A DNA stretch of 64,000 nucleotides from Pseudoflavonifractor sp. Marseille-P3106 (GTDB lineage Bacteria > Bacillota > Clostridia > Oscillospirales > Oscillospiraceae). Shown here in pieces: positions 52,879 to 62,814 of this stretch. The stretch spans positions 248,001 to 312,000 of the forward strand of contig LT827126.1 of assembly GCA_900169975.1 (NCBI GenBank), written 5' to 3'. Position numbers and translations under genes: made by a program. The notes under the pieces are model-generated. The model was not told the DNA's origin and ran no database searches. It worked only from the letters and a program-made list of their open reading frames with translations. Numbering within the stretch: the first letter of the stretch is position 1; every line of letters starts with the position of its first letter.

Positions 52879-53340
52879 ATGGCGAATATGATGAATCTGG
52901 TTCCCGGTGAATGGGAGAACTACGCGGATGAGACAGAGCACTACTGCTACGTCCGCTGTCTGGACCTCGGCAAACTGTACGAGGCAGTCTGCGTCCGGCG
53001 CATCAACGGGACTGATGACGCCAACTACCTGCATCAGGTGTTCTTCCCAGAGGAGTGGTGTGAAGAGGCACTTGTGGAGCTGCTCCAGAGATTTGAGTAC
53101 GAAAGCCTGGACGACTTCGTTCAGGACATCAACCTTGCGGATTCAGAGAAAGGCTTCATCCGCAATGCGGACGGCACGATTGACCGCGCCGCCAGTCCGG
53201 CCTGGTACATCGACTGGATGTACATGGTCAACCTGATGGCCGAAGACGCTGTGTATGGGAGCCGCCGGGTGCCTGCTAAGGAAGCGGACAAATTGGCGGC
53301 TGATGCCACTGGACTGCCGCTGGCCGACGAGGAGGAATGA
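52879..53340 (+). CDS. acidic hypothetical protein
   Basis: 153 residues from ATG 52879, AAGGAGG upstream. Soluble and acidic (GEWENYADETEHYCYVRCLD). Its stop overlaps the next start (ATGA). Not recognised. Confidence 0.68.
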   Translation: MANMMNLVPGEWENYADETEHYCYVRCLDLGKLYEAVCVRRINGTDDANYLHQVFFPEEWCEEALVELLQRFEYESLDDFVQDINLADSEKGFIRNADGTIDRAASPAWYIDWMYMVNLMAEDAVYGSRRVPAKEADKLAADATGLPLADEEE

Positions 53341-54104
53341 GTTTTATGGAGAACAATGTTCGATACAAAGAGCAGCAGGCCGCACTGAACCAAATCGCGT
53401 CTGAGCTTGGTGTGGTGGCTTCCCGGCCGGACTACCACGGGAAGACACGGGATAAGAACACCGTTCTCTTCTACACGAAGGAGGACGAAGCGCACAACCG
53501 CAAGGTCGATTTGGAGCCAAGCCACTATACACAGTCGGAAGCGCATGACCGTATGAAGTATCAGAAGGTCAAAATCCCTGAGCAGTATATTTGGCGTGAC
53601 CCCTTCTGGAGTTTTGAAAACTCCGACGCCAATGGTGTGCTCAGCTATGAGTTCGCCAACTTTGGGCGGCTCGACCTCCGGTCTATGCGCTGGAGCGACG
53701 TGCTGGCTGGCGATATCCAGCTTGCCCTCACAAGGCGGAAGCGAATCCGGTATCTCCAGGCGATTGGCGGCGTTGGTTCTCTGATGGAAGCTGACGACAT
53801 CTACAATGATTTCAACCGGGAGACGATTCAAGCCATGGTGCGCCGTGATGGCCAAGCCTATCTTGGCAGCATCAACTATTACGGCGAGGACCGGGAGCGT
53901 ATTCTCGCTAAGGAGAGAAGCGTTTATGAGAAGTACACGGGAGGGAAAATCTATAACTTCTGCTGTGCTTTCTGCGTCCCCGTGCAGGACGAACAGTTGG
54001 AAGAGATGGTCCGCATATGGAATGAGACTGCACCGGCGTCTATGGTGGATAAAATCATGCATCGGGTGGAGGCTATCGGCGGCGTCAACTTTTTGTGGAC
54101 GTGA
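53337..54104 (+). CDS. hypothetical protein
   Basis: 255 residues from ATG 53337, overlapping the previous stop. ATG 53346 is an equal candidate. Soluble. N-terminal part MENNVRYKEQQAALNQIASE, then a charged middle and YLQAIGGVGSLMEADDIYN. C-terminal CCAFCVPVQDEQLEEM includes three cysteines. No family recognised. Confidence 0.67.
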   Translation: MSFMENNVRYKEQQAALNQIASELGVVASRPDYHGKTRDKNTVLFYTKEDEAHNRKVDLEPSHYTQSEAHDRMKYQKVKIPEQYIWRDPFWSFENSDANGVLSYEFANFGRLDLRSMRWSDVLAGDIQLALTRRKRIRYLQAIGGVGSLMEADDIYNDFNRETIQAMVRRDGQAYLGSINYYGEDRERILAKERSVYEKYTGGKIYNFCCAFCVPVQDEQLEEMVRIWNETAPASMVDKIMHRVEAIGGVNFLWT

Positions 54105-54113
54105 GGTAGCCCT

Positions 54114-54248
54114 ATGAATCCATGTAAGGAGTATGGGTGTCAGTTTCCGGTGGAACACAGCCAATATCTCTACTGCGATGACTGTCCCTACGGGTACGAT
54201 AACACCGACAGTGAGGAGGATGAACAGCAGGATGGAACAGACGAATAG
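54114..54248 (+). CDS. 44-residue zinc-knuckle-like peptide
   Basis: ATG 54114 follows GAGGT seven bases upstream. The frame reads MNPCKEYGCQFPVEHSQY, then CDDCPYG and an Asp/Glu-rich tail. Cysteines in C-x4-C and C-x2-C form could hold zinc. It is short, lies in the operon gap and overlaps the next gene, with its own ribosome site. Confidence 0.55.
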   Translation: MNPCKEYGCQFPVEHSQYLYCDDCPYGYDNTDSEEDEQQDGTDE

Positions 54249-54834
54249 TACACATCCGCTTACCCGGATTACCTGGAAACTCAACGAGGAAGAAGGGCTT
54301 CTGGATGTCTACGGGCATTTCCTGTCCGACGAAGGGAAGGTGCAGGCTTGCAAGGTGGCCAGCCTCGCACTTGGCACAGGATATGTTGTCTGGTGCGACC
54401 AGGCGTATGCCCGCGATGAGATTCTCTGCAACGAGTTGGATAACCTCAATAATATCTGCAGGAAGTATCCAATTCGTGTGGGCAGCAAAATTACCTCTAT
54501 GCTTAAGGAGCTTGTAGCACTCAATGAAAAGCGTGCCAAGCTGGCTTCCGAGGTTGCAAGACTCTTGGATGACCGCTATGAACTGGGCTTGCAGGACAAT
54601 ATGCTGGACCCGTTGCAAACGCTGACCTCCAGTGCCTTTGTGCCTGGTACAGTCCAGAAATATAAGGATGGGACAAAGACCCTCTCTGTAGAAGGGCATC
54701 GACGTGCAGGAGCCAATGGGCCGGATGGCCTTTTCTGCTGGCAGACGGTCGGCTACTGCGGAGATGACTTCTCCGGTGAGCAGTTTATCCGTATGGATGA
54801 CGGCACTTACTTTTGTATCCCGTTTGAATTTTGA
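54232..54834 (+). CDS. hypothetical protein
   Basis: 200 residues from ATG 54232. ATG 54220 lies directly on GAGGAGG and is less likely. The N-terminal half includes ITWKLNEEEGLLDVYGHFLS and a helical stretch VGSKITSMLKELVALNEKRA. The C-terminal DGLFCWQTVGYCGDDFSGEQ is beta-like. Last gene of the leader-4 operon, followed by a terminator. Not recognised. Confidence 0.66.
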   Translation: MEQTNSTHPLTRITWKLNEEEGLLDVYGHFLSDEGKVQACKVASLALGTGYVVWCDQAYARDEILCNELDNLNNICRKYPIRVGSKITSMLKELVALNEKRAKLASEVARLLDDRYELGLQDNMLDPLQTLTSSAFVPGTVQKYKDGTKTLSVEGHRRAGANGPDGLFCWQTVGYCGDDFSGEQFIRMDDGTYFCIPFEF

Positions 54835-54838
54835 CGTA

Positions 54839-54878
54839 CCCCCAGGCTCTGCAATATGCAGGGCCTGGGGTTGCTTTT
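54839..54878 (+). terminator. terminator of the leader-4 operon
   Basis: CCCCAGGC pairs with GCCTGGGG, extended by CTGCA/TGCAG in the loop, then TTGCTTTT. Confidence 0.85.
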
Positions 54879-54890
54879 AAGTCCCAACAA

Positions 54891-54938
54891 GATGGTTAGG
54901 TGTTTTGGAGCTTAAGCGCCTAAGTGCCAGGGGGCCTA
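54891..54938. repeat. octamer array E: five to six contiguous boxes
   Basis: GATGGTTA, GGTGTTTT, GGAGCTTA, AGCGCCTA, AGTGCCAG, GGGGCCTA. It ends 27 bases before the -35 of leader copy 5. The outer boxes are weak. Confidence 0.72.
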
Positions 54939-54965
54939 GTCGGCAAAATGTTACCCAATGCCAAT

Positions 54966-55102
54966 TTGACGCTTCATTTCTCCAAATGATACAATATAAA
55001 GGTAAAGCAAGGAAGTATCGACACGTCAATCATTGAATTTTATACGCTTTCAGTCAGCAGATAGGTCACTATCTGCTGGCTTTTTATATATACACAAACA
55101 TA
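54966..55102 (+). promoter_or_regulatory. family B promoter-terminator leader, copy 5
   Basis: TTGACG (54966-54971), 18 bp, TACAAT (54990-54995), AAGGAAGTAT (55009-55018), AGTCAGCAGATAG pairing with CTATCTGCTGGCT (55052-55081), TTTTTATATATACACAAAC. Confidence 0.88.
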
Positions 55103-55119
55103 ATGAAGGAGGAGTACCT

Positions 55120-55350
55120 ATGGCAGCTATTATTAACCAGGCTCCGCGTGAGTGCAGAGCCGCCCGCATCAAAGCGGGAGGGAGAAAGGAGTTCATCTAC
55201 CCGGATGACTTCCCGCATCTCAGAGAGCATGGCGGCGACTTCTATGCCTGGCAGGAGAACGGCATCTGGTACATTGAGACCACGCTGACCGGCAAGGCAC
55301 TGAGGGAGAAGATGGACGGTATGCTCCCGCATAGCCACAAACCTTTTTGA
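55120..55350 (+). CDS. small hypothetical protein
   Basis: 76 residues from ATG 55120 with AAGGAGGAG upstream. MAAIINQAPRECRAARIKAG, then KEFIYPDDFPHLREHGG and WYIETTLTGKALREKMDG. A compact alpha/beta domain. First gene after leader copy 5. The longer frame from 55033 crosses the terminator and is rejected. Confidence 0.66.
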   Translation: MAAIINQAPRECRAARIKAGGRKEFIYPDDFPHLREHGGDFYAWQENGIWYIETTLTGKALREKMDGMLPHSHKPF

Positions 55351-55371
55351 CGTTTAAAGGAGGACTTGATT

Positions 55372-55737
55372 ATGGACATGTTTACGATTGAAAATAGAGC
55401 CTGCTACACCCGTACCTACCTGATTCCTGCTGAACTGGCTGGAGCAAACGACGTCCACGTCATCGCTGAGGTAAAGGATTCGAACCCTTATCCGCAGGAT
55501 GGCTTCTACACGCTTGACCTGTTCCTGGAGGCTGAGGGTTATGGGATGCGCACGTATGTGGGCGGCTATCCCTTCGGCGCTGGCCAGATGCGCAAGGAGC
55601 AGATTGATGCTGTGGTGGACAGCCACGTTCAGGGGCTGGTCGACGACAGCCTGCGCGGAATCGTTCTGTGCTACCTGAAGGAGAATAAGGCAGTCGAAGA
55701 GATGTATGCCCAGCAGGATGGAGGGGAGCAGAAGTGA
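55372..55737 (+). CDS. hypothetical protein
   Basis: 121 residues from ATG 55372, with AAAGGAGG upstream. FTIENRACYTRTYLIPAELA, then DGFYTLDLFLEAEGYGMRTY and a helical C-terminus. Soluble. Overlaps the next gene's start by one base (TGATGA). Not recognised. Confidence 0.66.
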   Translation: MDMFTIENRACYTRTYLIPAELAGANDVHVIAEVKDSNPYPQDGFYTLDLFLEAEGYGMRTYVGGYPFGAGQMRKEQIDAVVDSHVQGLVDDSLRGIVLCYLKENKAVEEMYAQQDGGEQK

Positions 55738-56333
55738 TGACCTTCACCGATGTTCCCCTGGACAATAAGTTTGCGTACATCTACCAGCAGGGCGGACACC
55801 CCATCCGCCTGCCTGAACAGGCGATTTCCGGCAAGAACATGGCTTTCATTGAGCCGGATGATGCGTGGAAGGCCAGAATGCGATTGGAGGCGTGGGGCCC
55901 GGGATACAGCGGTCCCGAAAAATACGCTTCTGACGAGTCTGAAATCATGAGAAGGCTTTTGGACTTCGGCGGATACGCCGTTGTTATGGCCTGGCATGAA
56001 TCGGACGCTGAGGCAATTCTGGAACGCGGACAGCTTTGGTATGGCGACCGCATCATCATGCAGAAAGGGGAGCCATCCCAATGCCACACCAATTCGGCGA
56101 TGCTCTGGGAGGCAAACAAGAGCCGCACTCTGGAGGGACCGTACCGGGAAGAACTGGCGTTGGCTACCGGCTACGCCATGTCCGAGGATGGTTTATGGCG
56201 GCAGCATAGTTGGTGTGTGCTCCGTACTCCTGCGCGGGTCAAGGTCGTGGAGACCACAGTGCCGAGAGTCGCCTACTACGGCTTTGTGATGACACACGCA
56301 GAGGCAGAACGGTTTGCCGAGCGAAGTGTCTGA
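55737..56333 (+). CDS. hypothetical protein
   Basis: 198 residues from ATG 55737, with GGAGGGG upstream. N-terminal VPLDNKFAYIYQQGGHPIRL, middle WHESDAEAILERGQLWYGDR, C-terminal HSWCVLRTPARVKVVET and a YYGF motif. This resembles small catalytic or ADP-ribosyl-like folds only vaguely, so no function is assigned. Confidence 0.65.
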   Translation: MTFTDVPLDNKFAYIYQQGGHPIRLPEQAISGKNMAFIEPDDAWKARMRLEAWGPGYSGPEKYASDESEIMRRLLDFGGYAVVMAWHESDAEAILERGQLWYGDRIIMQKGEPSQCHTNSAMLWEANKSRTLEGPYREELALATGYAMSEDGLWRQHSWCVLRTPARVKVVETTVPRVAYYGFVMTHAEAERFAERSV

Positions 56334-56352
56334 AGGCTAAGTGAGGTGGACT

Positions 56353-56574
56353 ATGGACAATATGCACCACATCGCACGGATTGACTTTGAACAGAAGTGG
56401 CCAAACGACCTTTCAGTCTTCAGCGTCGCTCTGTTCGACGACCGGGACCTCACCGAAGACGAGGCGCTCAAGTTGATTCGAGCAGAGGCATACGATAAGA
56501 GGCTGGTGGTCATGACCCAGGCACAGTTTGAAACTGTTTTTCGCAGTTGGATGAAGCCTGGAGAGGGCCAGTGA
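56353..56574 (+). CDS. small hypothetical protein
   Basis: 73 residues from ATG 56353, preceded by GAGGT. HIARIDFEQKWPNDLSVFSV, then FDDRDLTEDEALKLIRAEAY. A small alpha/beta protein and the last gene of the leader-5 operon. Its stop lies just before the -35 of leader copy 6. Confidence 0.6.
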   Translation: MDNMHHIARIDFEQKWPNDLSVFSVALFDDRDLTEDEALKLIRAEAYDKRLVVMTQAQFETVFRSWMKPGEGQ

Positions 56575-56575
56575 T

Positions 56576-56712
56576 TTGACGCGGATTCCTTGCAGATGCT
56601 ACAATATAGGTATCAAACAAGGAAGTATTTTTCGAAAAATCAAATCATCTAACCATTCAAGCAGTTGTGTCCCTTATCGGGGCGCAACTGCTTTTTATAT
56701 ATAATCAACTGC
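56576..56712 (+). promoter_or_regulatory. family B promoter-terminator leader, copy 6
   Basis: TTGACG (56576-56581), 18 bp, TACAAT (56600-56605), AAGGAAGTAT (56619-56628), AGCAGTTGTGTCCC pairing with GGGGCGCAACTGCT (56660-56692), TTTTTATATATA then AATCAACTG, a variant of the usual tail. Confidence 0.86.
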
Positions 56713-56728
56713 TAAAGGAGTAATGTCC

Positions 56729-57124
56729 ATGAAACTGTTTCGATTCGAGCTCGCCTTTGATGGCGAGCCCCAAGACATTGGCATTCTGAGAGGTCTCGAT
56801 GATATAGGACTGCCGGAAGGCGTGTCAGTCAATATCGAAGAAGACTTCAACGAGTTGCCCTGTCCGAAGCTCTCTGAAGCAGTCTCGTTCTGGTTCACAG
56901 AGTTTGGGGTCCAAACATTCCAGGCCACGCTTGACTATTTGGTAGAACAAAGCAGGGAACTGAATTGGCAAATCCTATATGCCGAGCTGCCGGGAATGTC
57001 TATATCTAAGGCCCTCTATGCTGACCAATTTCAGGTTGCATTGCCACTCGGAATGGTCGAAGAACTGTGTCCGCAGTACAGAGAGCTTAGGGCAATAAGT
57101 GATATTCTAGCGAGGAGGAATTAA
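56729..57124 (+). CDS. hypothetical protein
   Basis: 131 residues from ATG 56729, eight bases after AAAGGAG. ATG 56723 is too close. KLFRFELAFDGEPQDIGILR, an acidic middle, then WQILYAELPGMSISKALYAD. Soluble. Its stop is one base before the next GTG. Not recognised. Confidence 0.66.
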   Translation: MKLFRFELAFDGEPQDIGILRGLDDIGLPEGVSVNIEEDFNELPCPKLSEAVSFWFTEFGVQTFQATLDYLVEQSRELNWQILYAELPGMSISKALYADQFQVALPLGMVEELCPQYRELRAISDILARRN

Positions 57125-57125
57125 A

Positions 57126-57986
57126 GTGGAACTAAAAATCAAATTCAAATGGAGCATGTTGGAAATCCCGCCACGCTGCAGAAAGGCAAGAGATGTCCCT
57201 CATTACAAGGATGCCGTTGCAACCATTCGTGAAATTTCTGGGGCAGACGCTGACCGGCTCATGCCAGTTGCTCTCATCGTCCATGATGAACTGTACAAGG
57301 ACAAGTACCCAGATACGCAGGCGACCCACAAGCCGCTGTACTGGTATCAGGGAAATCTATATGCAAAGGATAACCGCCATACCATTGACCGGCTTGTGGA
57401 TGAATTTGCAAGAGATGTTCAGGATGTTGATAAAGAAGCGGACATTGAAACCAGAATCCGAGAGATTGAGCAATCCTATGTCATCCGGGATGGTGTACTA
57501 TGTGTCATGACGTATGAGCCATGCTATCACATCAGTTTTTCCATCACGTCCGGGCCGAGCATTTTCATCGAGAATATCTACGACTACGACAAACTGGATG
57601 ACTGCGATTTCAGGGCCGATGAACTGGAGCAGGCGATTGATGCTGCACTCAATAGTGAGCATTACATGGACGAAAGCCACCGTCAGTATCTCAAAGATAC
57701 AAAAGACGAGTATTGTTACATCGAAGTCCTGATGCCGGAAGCTCTCAAAATGCCAAGCATCCTCAATCGGATTGGGCAGAATATTGAGAAGGAGGTCACA
57801 CATACACTCATCCACGATTTTCAATTCGAGTATGAGGAACTTAGAACGGAAAAAGGGAAGAAACTCATCCAGACTGTTATGCAGGCAGTATATGCCGACA
57901 AAGAGTTGAAGGAGCGCAGATACCTCCACCCAAGTTTGGACGTGGAACGAATTTTCAAGCAGGTCATCTTCGACCTCATAAAGTGA
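57126..57986 (+). CDS. hypothetical protein directly abutting a TnpB element
   Basis: 286 residues from GTG 57126, with GGAGG upstream. N-terminal KIKFKWSMLEIPPRCRKARD, middle acidic (ADIETRIREIEQSYVIRD), C-terminal EKEVTHTLIHDFQFEYEELR and KQVIFDLIK. Soluble, mainly helical. The stop TGA (57984-57986) is followed at once by the element's right end at 57987, so the insertion may have cut off a longer C-terminus or just missed it. Not recognised. Confidence 0.65.
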   Translation: MELKIKFKWSMLEIPPRCRKARDVPHYKDAVATIREISGADADRLMPVALIVHDELYKDKYPDTQATHKPLYWYQGNLYAKDNRHTIDRLVDEFARDVQDVDKEADIETRIREIEQSYVIRDGVLCVMTYEPCYHISFSITSGPSIFIENIYDYDKLDDCDFRADELEQAIDAALNSEHYMDESHRQYLKDTKDEYCYIEVLMPEALKMPSILNRIGQNIEKEVTHTLIHDFQFEYEELRTEKGKKLIQTVMQAVYADKELKERRYLHPSLDVERIFKQVIFDLIK

Positions 57987-58111
57987 TTGACACTCCCCAC
58001 GGATGAATCCGGGGGATTCTCGGTTCGCTGACCGCAGCCTGCACCATGCGAGGTCTTACATGGTCTCCCCGAGCGTTAGGTTCGGGCGTGTCCCGCCCTA
58101 CCGTGTATAGA
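57987..58111 (-). ncRNA. putative omega (reRNA) scaffold of TnpB copy 2
   Basis: Nearly identical to the copy 1 stretch. The guide would begin TCACTTTATGAGGTCGAAGA, which is the antisense of the end of the 57126 gene. Confidence 0.5.
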
Positions 58112-59224
58112 CTATGCCAATAGGCGCAGACCTTCATCCAAGATGTTCTTTGCGGCGTTGATATCCCGGTCGTGGACCGTGCCGCAAACGGGACAGGTCC
58201 ATTCTCTCACAGAGAGGTCTTTTGTGCCGGACCATTGAGCGCCGCAGGCGGAGCAGAGTTGGGAGGACGGGAAGAAACGGTCTACCGTGACCACCTGTTT
58301 CCCATACCATGCCGCCTTATACTCCAACTGCCTGCGGAACTCACTCCATGAGGCATCGGAGATTGACCGGGCCAACTTGTGGTTTTTGACCATGTTTTTA
58401 GTAGCGAGGTCCTCAATGCAGATTAAGTCATAGTCCCGGATGAGCCGAGTGGATAGTTTATGCAGGGTGTCCTGCCTCTGGTTGACGATATGTTCCTGCA
58501 GCTTGGCAACCTTCACCCGCGACTTTTCTCTGCGCTTACTCCCCTTTGATTTTCGGGAGAGCTGGCGTTGGAGGCGGGCAAGTTTCTTCTGATTTTTGGT
58601 CAGGAACTTGTGGTTCGGATACGTTGCCCCATCCGAGGTGATAGCGAATGACTTCAATCCCATATCAAGACCGACAACGGCCCCAGTACTGGGAAGTGGG
58701 TCTATCTCCACATCGGTGCAGCACAAGGCGACGAAATACTTTCCGCTGGGATTCTGCGACACTGTGGCGGAAAGAATACGGCCTTTCACTTTTTTGGAAA
58801 CGCAGCACTTCACAAGGCCGAGCTTTGGAAGCTGAACCGCCTTGTCCAGTACCTTGATATTTGTCCCTACGCACTTGCTCTTGTATGACCGGCGGCGGTT
58901 CTTCTTGCTCTTGAACTTCGGATAACCGGGTTTTTCACCGCCTTTAACACGGCGGAAAAAGTTCTGGTAGGCGACATCAAGTGTCTGAACAGAGGATTGT
59001 AGGGCGGTAGCGTCAACCTCGCAAAGCCACGGGAGTTCTTTCTTCATGGAAGTCAGTTCCTTGTCCTGCTGGAACCGTGTGGGGGCCTTACCCGTGGTCT
59101 TGTATTCAGCAATCCGTTGGGCGAGAAAATGGTTGTAGACGTACCGGGCGCAGCCGAATGTCTTCTGAATTAACGTCTGCTGTTCACGATTCGGATAGAT
59201 TCTGAATTTGTATGAATACTCCAT
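58112..59224 (-). CDS. tnpB: TnpB RNA-guided nuclease, copy 2
   Basis: 370 residues. The RuvC residues at the same three places ([34 protein letters not shown]) and the zinc cysteines ([15 protein letters not shown]) are kept. It differs from copy 1 by scattered single substitutions, e.g. in the GEKPG region (KGGEKPG against KDGEKPG) and SKKNRRRS against SKKNLRRS. Both copies therefore look functional. Confidence 0.94.
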   Translation of the reverse strand: MEYSYKFRIYPNREQQTLIQKTFGCARYVYNHFLAQRIAEYKTTGKAPTRFQQDKELTSMKKELPWLCEVDATALQSSVQTLDVAYQNFFRRVKGGEKPGYPKFKSKKNRRRSYKSKCVGTNIKVLDKAVQLPKLGLVKCCVSKKVKGRILSATVSQNPSGKYFVALCCTDVEIDPLPSTGAVVGLDMGLKSFAITSDGATYPNHKFLTKNQKKLARLQRQLSRKSKGSKRREKSRVKVAKLQEHIVNQRQDTLHKLSTRLIRDYDLICIEDLATKNMVKNHKLARSISDASWSEFRRQLEYKAAWYGKQVVTVDRFFPSSQLCSACGAQWSGTKDLSVREWTCPVCGTVHDRDINAAKNILDEGLRLLA

Positions 59225-59344
59225 TTTCTTACCCCCGTTTCATGCTTAATTATATCACAAAGCAGGAGAATACTCAATGGAAATGGCCGAGGGGCGGCTT
59301 ATATCCCCATGGATGAATCCAGGGGCTTTACGCCGCCATTTGGT

Positions 59345-59383
59345 AAAATACGCAATCTCACCTCTCAAGAGATTGCGTATTTT
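59345..59383 (+). terminator. perfect 15-bp terminator whose 3' arm holds the next promoter's -35
   Basis: AAAATACGCAATCTC pairs with GAGATTGCGTATTTT, followed by ATTATTAT. The TTGCGT of the downstream promoter is part of the second arm. Confidence 0.82.
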
Positions 59384-59401
59384 ATTATTATGTGGTATAA
59401 T
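59373..59401 (+). promoter_or_regulatory. family A-like promoter
   Basis: TTGCGT (59373-59378), 17 bp, TATAAT (59396-59401) in TGTGGTATAATATTGC. Overlaps the terminator stem. Confidence 0.8.
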
Positions 59402-59426
59402 ATTGCAAAATGCACGGAGGGTCATT

Positions 59427-59825
59427 ATGGAAAAAATAACGACTGTCATGGTGGAGCTTGGAACCTACACACTGGGCCAGACAACGACCGATGGGAATGG
59501 AAATGTTGTCCGGCAGGTGCCGCCTCGCTGGACAACCGCCCAGGATGGGTGTAATATCGTCGTGGTTCCTGTTAATAGTGAGACTGGTGAGCAGTCCGGT
59601 AGCGCAAGTCTCTGTGCCCATTGGGACACAGAACGAGTGGCATCACAGTTGTTTGAACTGCTGGGCTTGCCCAGAAATATCCCAAGCCTGGCCCATATCT
59701 GGCTGGCGGCGAAAGAGGATGGTCTCGACCTGTGTGACTACTGCCAGCAACAGGGGAGCCTTTGCGACATATGCGCTATTGCAGAGGCGGTCCGGGAATT
59801 GGAGGCTGAGTCGGATGACAGATGA
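59427..59825 (+). CDS. small protein with C-terminal cysteine knuckle
   Basis: 132 residues from ATG 59427 (CGGAGG upstream). The longer frame reaching into the TnpB element is rejected. N-terminal beta part TVMVELGTYTLGQTTTDGNG. Residues about 105-120 hold CDYCQQQGSLCDIC, a pair of CxxC motifs suggesting zinc. Overlaps the next gene. Not recognised. Confidence 0.65.
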   Translation: MEKITTVMVELGTYTLGQTTTDGNGNVVRQVPPRWTTAQDGCNIVVVPVNSETGEQSGSASLCAHWDTERVASQLFELLGLPRNIPSLAHIWLAAKEDGLDLCDYCQQQGSLCDICAIAEAVRELEAESDDR

Positions 59826-60204
59826 TGAGATTTTACGGCTTCCCTTTGACATCGCCCGGCACAAAGCGGCCAGGTATCTTGACCTGGAAATTATGGTGGC
59901 CCCTAACGGGACGGCAGTCTATGCGCTGCCGTCCCACCAGGAGTTTCTCATTAAAAGAGCCATGGAGTTGCATCACTGGACCCGAGAAGCGCTCATGGAT
60001 GCCTGCCCGCCAGAGTTCTATGGGGATTTCATGCGCTGGCTTATCCCTCTTGCAGGTGGCTGGATACCAGTGTGGCCGATTGGCATATTGGATTATCCAC
60101 TGACTCGGCCACAGGTCGGGCTGCTAAGGCGACTCAAACTGGCGGGGCTTTACCGTGGTCACATTCCAGCTTCTAAGAAAGCGGCGGCAGGGGAGGCATT
60201 GTGA
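59815..60204 (+). CDS. hypothetical protein
   Basis: 129 residues from ATG 59815, GGAGG nine bases upstream, overlapping the previous gene by 11 bases. RLPFDIARHKAARYLDLEIM, then LMDACPPEFYGDFMRWL and a GGWIPVWPIGILDYPLTRPQ stretch. Soluble. Not recognised. Confidence 0.62.
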   Translation: MTDDEILRLPFDIARHKAARYLDLEIMVAPNGTAVYALPSHQEFLIKRAMELHHWTREALMDACPPEFYGDFMRWLIPLAGGWIPVWPIGILDYPLTRPQVGLLRRLKLAGLYRGHIPASKKAAAGEAL

Positions 60205-60619
60205 TGGAGTGGCCGAACCAAATTTGTTTTTCCAACAAGGAGATAGCAGATATCCAAGCGACACTCCAACGCCGCGAAGGTGTCCCTATGCAGGTTGAGA
60301 AAGAATTGAGCGGGTTTTGGTTTCACAGCGACAACTGGGAATCAGAACTGCGGGTGACATTTCTCTCGACGTTCAGGCTGACGGTCTCTCGCGTCTGCTT
60401 TATCTATAGGCGGCGAGGGACGATGACTGAAATTGGGGCCCATTTAGAAGCGTTTTGCCGCACGCATCAGATACCGGAGCTGGTCATCCAGTGCGTGGAA
60501 ACGCCGGAAATGGTAAATTGGTGCATCAAAAATGGTTTTTCGCCCATTCCGTCTGCTTCCATGGTGTTTGACGGTATCATCATGGGTGATTACAGGAAAA
60601 TTATTGAAGGAGACAAGAC

Positions 60620-60623
<4 letters not shown>
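60204..60623 (+). CDS. hypothetical protein, possibly GNAT-like
   Basis: 139 residues from ATG 60204. The last half (RVCFIYRRRGTMTEIGAHLE, then IQCVETPEMVNWCIKNGFSP) has the order of a GNAT acetyltransferase: an R..G/A loop, helix, strand, and an NGF near the end. The usual RxxGxG is not exact, so the call is weak. Overlaps the previous stop and the next start by a few bases. Confidence 0.55.
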
Positions 60624-62810
<2,187 letters not shown>

Positions 62811-62814
62811 ATAT

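Larger units (their letters stand above)
57987..59342 (-). mobile_element. TnpB-only IS200/IS605-family element, copy 2
   Basis: Same ends as copy 1: TTGACACTCCCC at the right end and GCCATTTG before GTAAAA at the left, total length within one base of copy 1. The terminal palindromes are kept. It is inserted between the stop of the 57126 gene and that operon's probable terminator at 59345-59383. Confidence 0.85.
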
